Below, piece by piece: positions 5,557 through 9,727 of a stretch of DNA of 9,727 bases. The notes under the pieces are model-generated. The model was not told the DNA's origin and made no database searches. It saw nothing but the letters and a program-made list of their open reading frames with translations. The DNA lies in assembly GCA_015258715.1 (NCBI GenBank), contig JABZHR010000020.1, forward strand, positions 1 to 9,727. Direction: 5' to 3'. A program made the position numbers and the translations under genes. Each line of letters begins with the position of its first letter. Positions within the stretch are counted from its first letter, which is position 1. Source of the stretch: Atopobium sp. (GTDB lineage: Bacteria; Actinomycetota; Coriobacteriia; Coriobacteriales; Atopobiaceae).

Positions 5557-6146
5557 GAGAGGTTTCCGTAATCCATGTAGTCGTTAAACTCATCTGACTT
5601 ACTGTTTGTTGTGCCCTGAAAATCGCTTTCAGGTGTCGAGAAACCCGTTGGGCGGAAACCGTCTTTTTTATATGGATTACCTGTTAGTGTTTCTGCAGTT
5701 GAGCAAGCTTTATCGCAGGTCGTAACAATCCAAGCCTCTTTGGTATGAGGAGGAACGGGGACAAGAGGAAACATGTGGTGCAAGATGATGTCTTCCTCAA
5801 CAGGCGTTAGATCAGGAAAGTCTTCGCGGGCATTATCAAGTGCATGGCGAGGGTGAGTAAATCCGTGCCAGTTGTCTGGTGCAGCCTCGTGATCATGCCA
5901 ATCGTAAAGGTAGTAGTCATGGAGGAGTGCACCACGTACAAGCGCGCGTTCATCAACTTTGATACCAGCGTTCATAGCAAAAGCAAGGCTGCTATAAGCA
6001 ACTGCAATAACGTGGTCGAGTGTGCTGGTAGTTCCATGTTGTGTAAAAGTTGCAAGCTGATAGAGTCTTCCAGACTTCAGAATAGGAGTTGAAAGCTCAT
6101 CGAACCTCTCGCGAATTTTAGAAACGTCAACCAAAAAATATCCCAT
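5553..6146 (-). CDS. HD-domain hydrolase
   Basis: A 197-residue protein of the HD superfamily of metal-dependent phosphohydrolases. Seen in order: TLDHVIAVAYSSL with the first His (about 42-54), GALLHDYYLYDWHDH with the HD pair (73-87), HGFTHPRHALDNA (94-106), IILHHMFPL (121-129) with further His ligands, and TTCDKACSTAET (142-153) with the late Asp. This set, including the DWHDH and HGFTHPRHA blocks, matches a family I recall sitting beside CmpB-type membrane proteins in Firmicutes and Coriobacteria. The substrate is unknown. The last 40 residues are polar and probably disordered. The ATG at 6146 is used; an in-frame TTG precedes it. The ribosome binding site is poor, so the start could lie a few codons further in. 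The TGA overlaps the GTG of the next gene. Confidence 0.85.
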   Translation of the reverse strand: MGYFLVDVSKIRERFDELSTPILKSGRLYQLATFTQHGTTSTLDHVIAVAYSSLAFAMNAGIKVDERALVRGALLHDYYLYDWHDHEAAPDNWHGFTHPRHALDNAREDFPDLTPVEEDIILHHMFPLVPVPPHTKEAWIVTTCDKACSTAETLTGNPYKKDGFRPTGFSTPESDFQGTTNSKSDEFNDYMDYGNLS

Positions 6147-6202
6147 CAACTGTGTGTACGCTACAGAAGTCTCTGCGCATACCCTAGTAATGTATCTATA
6201 AA

Positions 6203-6216
6203 AGATTAGTTAATCT
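6203..6216. promoter_or_regulatory. AT-rich perfect palindrome upstream of the HD gene
   Basis: AGATTA-GT-TAATCT, a 6+2+6 perfect inverted repeat, lies 57 bases before the HD gene start. On the minus strand it is followed by TTTATAG. It is too AT-rich and too tight-looped for a good terminator, so an operator or chance are the remaining readings. Confidence 0.2.
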
Positions 6217-6247
6217 GACGGTTACGCGCAATCTTTTTGGCTGAATG

Positions 6248-6313
6248 TTACGAAAACGAAAGAATAGAAAACGCAAGCTTTGTCGGCGCCTATTGTGCCG
6301 TTTACCTGCGTTT
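6248..6313 (-). terminator. Possible terminator after the lipid kinase gene
   Basis: On the minus strand AAACGCA (6313-6307, overlapping the stop codon) can pair with TGCGTTT (6275-6269). An inner CGGC/GCCG stem (6300-6297 with 6287-6284) lies inside. A T-rich stretch (TTTTCTATTCTTTCGTTTTC) follows. The stem is interrupted and the T-run is broken by C and A, so efficiency is doubtful. No gene is visible in 6147-6311. Confidence 0.3.
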
Positions 6314-7241
6314 ACGCTTTCTTACTGTAAGGGCTCATGTGGTCCACCACAACGTTTACCGCACCTGGAAGGCAGCGAGCGGAGTAAGCGTAGATATCGT
6401 GACAGGTGACCTCGCCATTTACCTCTAAGGGCATAGGCGTTGTTGATTCAACGGTAATTTCTCTGCCGCTAAAGCTATTGAGGTAAGGCCTACCAAGCGA
6501 GTCTCCCGTGCGATCAAAGAAGCCAGAGAGCAGTGGACGTACCAGTTTTGCGGTCATGTGAGTCTCAATGACAATAACCTCAAGCAGACCGTCATCCATA
6601 CGATTACCAGGGGCTAGTTCAATTCCTGCTTGCATCATAGAGCTGTTTGCAATGAGGCAGCCAATGCCTTGAAGCTCGTGCATTTTGCCGTCAACGGTAA
6701 TCTTGAAGTCATGAACTGGTGGCATGAGGTTGGCGAGGGCTGCCGTAAAGTACGCAGCTTCTCCAAAGGTTTGCTTGTGGGGGATAGCCGAGCGCATAAT
6801 CTCGGCATCAAGTCCCGTACCAGCCATTAAAGGCACGCCAGCTACATGAGTTTCTCCCGATACGGTGGTCCAGGTAATTTCACCCAGGTCAAGACGTGCG
6901 GTCTGAAGGTTTCTGCAGGCCAGTGCCAGTGCGTTAGGTTCAGGTGCGTTTCCGATACTTGCGGCCAGAAGATTGGCTGTTCCAGAAGGGAAGACCAAAA
7001 TAGGCGTCTGACAACCTCTTAGGCCGTAGAGCAGGCTAGATACCGTGCCATCGCCGCCTGAAAGCACTACTACGTCAAAATCTTCAGGCTGAACAGAGCT
7101 TAGAACCTCATCTGTGTGCCAATGGCTCTCGACAAGTTTTACCAGGCATTCATCGCCACACTTCAGAAGAGCACGCTCAAATTCAAAGATTGCATCAGAG
7201 CTAAAACCCGAGCAAGGATTGTGAATGATGAGGGTTCTCAT
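6312..7241 (-). CDS. Diacylglycerol kinase family lipid kinase
   Basis: A 309-residue protein of the DagK/YegS/sphingosine-kinase-like family, which transfers phosphate from ATP to a lipid hydroxyl at the inner membrane face. The N-terminal nucleotide-binding lobe shows IIHNPCSG (5-12), the glycine-rich LSGGDGTVSSLLYGL (60-74) and FPSGTANLLAASIG (84-97). The C-terminal beta-sandwich lobe carries GTGLDAEIM (141-149), RMDDGLLEVIV (214-224) and PLEVNGEV (271-278), the last two being conserved family positions. The length is normal. The ATG at 7241 is chosen because GGAGG lies four bases before it; an earlier in-frame start at 7265 has no such site. It diverges from the RNase D gene. Substrate could be diacylglycerol, undecaprenol or another lipid; the sequence does not decide. 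Confidence 0.9.
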   Translation of the reverse strand: MRTLIIHNPCSGFSSDAIFEFERALLKCGDECLVKLVESHWHTDEVLSSVQPEDFDVVVLSGGDGTVSSLLYGLRGCQTPILVFPSGTANLLAASIGNAPEPNALALACRNLQTARLDLGEITWTTVSGETHVAGVPLMAGTGLDAEIMRSAIPHKQTFGEAAYFTAALANLMPPVHDFKITVDGKMHELQGIGCLIANSSMMQAGIELAPGNRMDDGLLEVIVIETHMTAKLVRPLLSGFFDRTGDSLGRPYLNSFSGREITVESTTPMPLEVNGEVTCHDIYAYSARCLPGAVNVVVDHMSPYSKKA

Positions 7242-7330
7242 ATATCCTCCGAAGATTTGCAACAAGCTGGTATATCATTTTGATACGTATGAGTGTATCG
7301 CTTTACGTCAGGTACTTAATCGGCAATTGG
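7242..7330. other. Divergent intergenic spacer between lipid kinase and RNase D genes
   Basis: This 89-base spacer must carry the starts of both divergent transcripts unless RNase D begins further upstream. It contains the inverted repeat TATCA-TTT-TGATA (7273-7285) and a second, GATAC...GTATC (7282-7299). I could not find a -35/-10 pair of convincing quality on either strand. Confidence 0.4.
7246..7250 (-). promoter_or_regulatory. Ribosome binding site deciding the lipid kinase start
   Basis: GGAGG on the minus strand is followed by ATAT and then the ATG at 7241. It supports that start over the in-frame codon at 7265. Confidence 0.75.
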
Positions 7331-8470
7331 ATGGACGCATTGTATATAGCAACCTCAGAAGAACTTTCCGCATTTTGTGAGCGAGCAAAGACTTCGCATA
7401 TCCTTGCAGTTGATACGGAGTTTCTTCGCGAGAAAACCTACTTCCCCAAGCTTTGCCTGGTGCAGGTTTCCACAGGTTCAGAGATTGCTGCGATTGATCC
7501 CTTGCTTATTGATGACCTAACTCCGCTTAAAGAGCTCCTGGAAAATCCACAGATTGTCAAGATTTTCCACGCGTGCTCACAAGACCTTGAGGTCTTGCTA
7601 GAAAAAATGGATTGCGCGTGTGCTCCTGTATTTGATACGCAGGTAGCAGCTGCATTTTTGGGCATGCGTCAGCAGGTGAGCTACGCCGGGCTGGTAGAAA
7701 ATTTTGCTAACGTCAAGCTTGCTAAGGCTGAGTCTTTAACAGACTGGTCAAAGCGACCTCTTGATAAAGAGCAGCTGGTATATGCCGAGGATGACGTGAG
7801 ATATCTTCCCGCAATCTACAATCAAATGGTCGAGAAGCTCATCAAGCTTGATCGTCTGAGCTGGGTAAAGCCAGAGATGGACCAACATACTAATATTGAG
7901 CAGTATCGCCGAGACCCCTATCAGGCATATCTCCGTTTAAAACGTTCTGGCTCGCTTACGCGCAGACAACTTGCTATTGCTCGAGAGGTGTGCGCCTGGC
8001 GAGAAGAAACTGCTGCTAAAAGAGATGTTCCACGTAAGTGGGTGCTTTCTGACGAACTCATTATTGAGATTTGTCGCCGTGTTCCTACAACACCAGATAG
8101 ACTGCGCAAAATCCGCGGCACTGAGCAAATCTCTCAAGGTGGGGTAGTGCATCTACTAGATGCAATTAAGCGTGGACAAAAGACACCCGCAGATCAGTGT
8201 CCAAAAATCGAGCATCACGCTCATCCTTCAGCTGGCTCTGAAGGTGTTGTTGAGCTTATGTATGCTCTTATCAGGATTGTTTCAGAAAAAGAAGGAATTG
8301 CATCTCCGTTAATTGCCAATAAAGATGATCTTACTGATTTGCTTTTGGATAGGTCTGACGCAAGACTTAAAACCGGATGGCGCTATCAATTAGTAGGTAA
8401 GCAGCTTGTTGGATTGCTCAATGGCGAGGTAGGTCTAACAGTTAAAAACGGTCGAGTGGAGCTACTGTAA
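7331..8470 (+). CDS. rnd: Ribonuclease D
   Basis: A 379-residue 3'-5' exoribonuclease of the DEDDy group, active in tRNA and structured RNA 3'-end trimming. The exonuclease motifs are complete: D28 and E30 in AVDTEF (Exo I), D85 in HACSQDLEVL (Exo II), and Y151 and D155 in YAEDDVRYL (Exo III). FDTQVAAAFLG and ESLTDWSKRPL also match RNase D. An HRDC domain follows at about 208-285 (LTRRQLAIAREVCAWRE ... RVPTTPDRLRKIRG). A C-terminal helical domain lies near 300-379 (ASPLIANKDDLTDLL, then GWRYQLVGKQLVGLL). The start at 7331 is chosen because family members begin a few residues before the first strand; the ribosome binding site is weak, and in-frame ATG (7289) and TTG (7280) codons exist upstream. 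The 89-base divergent spacer has no clear promoter. Confidence 0.92.
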   Translation: MDALYIATSEELSAFCERAKTSHILAVDTEFLREKTYFPKLCLVQVSTGSEIAAIDPLLIDDLTPLKELLENPQIVKIFHACSQDLEVLLEKMDCACAPVFDTQVAAAFLGMRQQVSYAGLVENFANVKLAKAESLTDWSKRPLDKEQLVYAEDDVRYLPAIYNQMVEKLIKLDRLSWVKPEMDQHTNIEQYRRDPYQAYLRLKRSGSLTRRQLAIAREVCAWREETAAKRDVPRKWVLSDELIIEICRRVPTTPDRLRKIRGTEQISQGGVVHLLDAIKRGQKTPADQCPKIEHHAHPSAGSEGVVELMYALIRIVSEKEGIASPLIANKDDLTDLLLDRSDARLKTGWRYQLVGKQLVGLLNGEVGLTVKNGRVELL

Positions 8471-8480
8471 AAGCAGCTCC
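8458..8480 (+). terminator. Hairpin over the RNase D stop codon, weak terminator candidate
   Basis: GGAGCT-A-CT pairs with AG-C-AGCTCC around a GTAAA loop, eight pairs with one mismatch, spanning the TAA at 8468-8470. It lacks a following T-run, so it may instead protect the 3' end or be incidental. Confidence 0.3.
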
Positions 8481-8520
8481 TAAGCTTAAGAACAAGTAGC
8501 TACCGATTACTCTTGCAAAC

Positions 8521-8551
8521 CTGACTTTTTGTCCGGTGAGTTGGGTATACT
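8521..8551 (+). promoter_or_regulatory. Candidate promoter of the zinc metallopeptidase gene
   Basis: A near-consensus -10 hexamer TATACT (8546-8551) lies 28 bases before the ATG. A -35-like CTGACT (8521-8526) is 19 bases upstream of it, longer than the ideal 17. Confidence 0.45.
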
Positions 8552-8579
8552 CATCTTTATACATAGATAGGAGAAAAAC

Positions 8580-9266
8580 ATGTATTACTCAGGTGCGTTT
8601 ATCCCATACGTTGTTCTAGTAGTTGCCTCGTTGGTGCTCGGATTGGGTACCCAGTGGTACATCAAACATGAATTTAAAAAGTATTCTTTAGTTCCCTCTG
8701 GGTTTAATGCCACTGGCGCTTCAGTTGCTCGTACCATGATGGACACTAACGGAGCAGCTAATGTTGGCATTAAGAGAATTTCTGGTGAGCTCACCGATAA
8801 CTTTGATCCACGTGACAATTGCCTACACCTCTCTGATGCAAACTTCTCTGAGGGTAGCGTAGCTTCAGTTGCTGTTTCTTGTCACGAAGCGGGTCATGCT
8901 GTTCAGACCGCTAAGCTGTACATGCCATCTCGCGTTCGTTCCGCTCTTGTTCCTGTTGTTAATTTGGCATCTGCAGCGTGGATTTATGTCTTTCTTGCTG
9001 GTGTCTTGCTCAATGTTTCAGGCTTGACTGTGCTTGCAATTTGGCTCTATGCATTTACCTTCTTGTTCCATATAGTTACGCTTCCTGTAGAGATTGATGC
9101 CTCAAGGCGTGGATTGGCCTTTTTGAAGGCAAATGCTCCTGCAGGTTTTGACTACAATGGCGCAAAAAAGGTACTAATTGCTGCTGCTCTTACCTATGTA
9201 GCTGCTGCAATGGTTTCTGCACTTCAGCTTCTATATTTACTTGGTTCTTCTAGAAACAGGAACTAG
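8580..9266 (+). CDS. YugP-type zinc metallopeptidase, membrane bound
   Basis: A 228-residue protein of the neutral zinc metallopeptidase family that includes B. subtilis YugP (Zn_peptidase_2). The zinc motif is HEAGH at 101-105 (SCHEAGHAVQ), and PVEIDASRRGLAFL near 163-176 supplies the downstream acidic ligand region. Membrane spans are seen at about 5-24 (FIPYVVLVVASLVLGLGTQW), 124-144, 148-166 and 196-217. The conserved GELTDNFDPRDNCLHLSD block (69-86) is typical of the family. Its substrate is unknown. The ATG at 8580 has a clean AGGAGA seven bases before it and a promoter of its own. It is followed after two bases by xseA, so the two are probably co-transcribed. Confidence 0.92.
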   Translation: MYYSGAFIPYVVLVVASLVLGLGTQWYIKHEFKKYSLVPSGFNATGASVARTMMDTNGAANVGIKRISGELTDNFDPRDNCLHLSDANFSEGSVASVAVSCHEAGHAVQTAKLYMPSRVRSALVPVVNLASAAWIYVFLAGVLLNVSGLTVLAIWLYAFTFLFHIVTLPVEIDASRRGLAFLKANAPAGFDYNGAKKVLIAAALTYVAAAMVSALQLLYLLGSSRNRN

Positions 9267-9268
9267 TA

Positions 9269-9727
9269 ATGGATCAGATTCAAGAGAAAGAAGATTCTGT
9301 TCTTTCAGTATCTGATGCGGTGCTCTTTGCAAAAAATGAAGTTGCTTCAATGCCATCTATGACGGTAGTGGGAGAGGTTTCTGGATTTAGAGGACCAAAC
9401 TACAAATCTGGTCATTGCTACTTTGACGTAAAAGACCCTGTTAGCTCTATGGCGGTTATTGTCTGGTCAAAGATTTATGCTGCTAGCGGCATTACGCTGC
9501 AAGACGGCATGAAGATTCAGATGACAGGAAAGTTTGATATTTACGCTTCAAGCGGCAAGCTTTCTTTTCACGCCCGCACCATTCAGATTGCTGGAGAAGG
9601 AGACCTTCGCCAAAAGGTTGCTCAGCTTGCTAAAAAGCTAGAAAAAGAGGGTCTTACTGATATTTCCAGAAAGCGTTACATTCCAGAGTTTTGTACACGC
9701 ATTGGTGTAGTTACCTCACTTTCTGGC
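9269..9727 (+). CDS. xseA: Exodeoxyribonuclease VII large subunit, 5' part only
   Basis: The first 153 codons are present and the gene runs off the right edge. XseA with XseB forms exonuclease VII, which degrades single-stranded DNA to oligonucleotides. The visible part is the N-terminal OB-fold: LSVSDAVLFAKNEVASMP, VVGEVSGF (34-41), SGHCYFDVKD (47-56), GMKIQMTGKFDIYASSGKLSF, then IQIAGEGDLRQKVAQLAKKLEKEGL, the standard link to the catalytic domain, and CTRIGVVTSLSG where the catalytic domain begins. The start is the ATG at 9269, overlapping nothing but only two bases after the peptidase stop, with AGGAA at suitable spacing. A small xseB gene would be expected downstream, outside the window. 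Confidence 0.93.
   Translation, partial: MDQIQEKEDSVLSVSDAVLFAKNEVASMPSMTVVGEVSGFRGPNYKSGHCYFDVKDPVSSMAVIVWSKIYAASGITLQDGMKIQMTGKFDIYASSGKLSFHARTIQIAGEGDLRQKVAQLAKKLEKEGLTDISRKRYIPEFCTRIGVVTSLSG

Overview
The window looks like a chromosomal segment of a low-to-mid GC member of the Coriobacteriia (Atopobium/Lancefieldella/Olsenella group). This rests on gene content and on the resemblance of the first large gene to a nuclease-like family I associate with that class. It is an inference, not a database match. No rRNA, tRNA, CRISPR array, transposase or phage structural gene is visible.

Layout. Everything from base 1 to 7241 is read from the minus strand, and everything from 7331 to the end from the plus strand. 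An 89-bp divergent spacer lies between. In minus-strand order of transcription the genes are: a diacylglycerol-kinase-like lipid kinase (7241-6312); an HD-domain hydrolase (6146-5553) overlapping by four bases a CmpB-type membrane protein with an Ala/Gln-rich repeat tail (5556-4654); an acyl-ACP thioesterase (4594-3878) followed after one base by a MutT-like Nudix hydrolase (3876-3445); a doubtful 37-residue ORF (3387-3274) and an 82-residue single-span membrane protein (3274-3026); then thyA (2947-2099) and folA (1941-1453). A clear intrinsic terminator (about 1271-1313) closes that run. Beyond it is an AT-richer gene (1181-138) with a predicted PD-(D/E)XK-type nuclease core, preceded by two equally spaced palindromes, and possibly the start of another gene running off the left edge. 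On the plus strand are a ribonuclease D (7331-8470), a YugP-type zinc metallopeptidase with its own promoter (8580-9266), and the first 153 codons of xseA, cut by the right edge.

How the genes fit together. thyA and folA form the dTMP/tetrahydrofolate cycle: thymidylate synthase makes dihydrofolate and DHFR restores tetrahydrofolate. The Nudix hydrolase may clean the nucleotide pool. The lipid kinase and thioesterase point to lipid metabolism. The HD/CmpB pair is a recurring but poorly understood combination. RNase D, the peptidase and exonuclease VII are housekeeping functions.

Most of the window is ordinary core genome. The parts that deserve a second look are the low-GC nuclease-like gene with its paired operator-like palindromes, the hendecad-to-heptad repeat tail on the CmpB protein, the GC-rich repeat between thyA and folA, a 10-base motif found three times exactly (and once with one change) within 2.3 kb, and the small cysteine-containing ORF fused stop-to-start with the 82-residue membrane protein gene. 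I found no convincing new multi-gene system.
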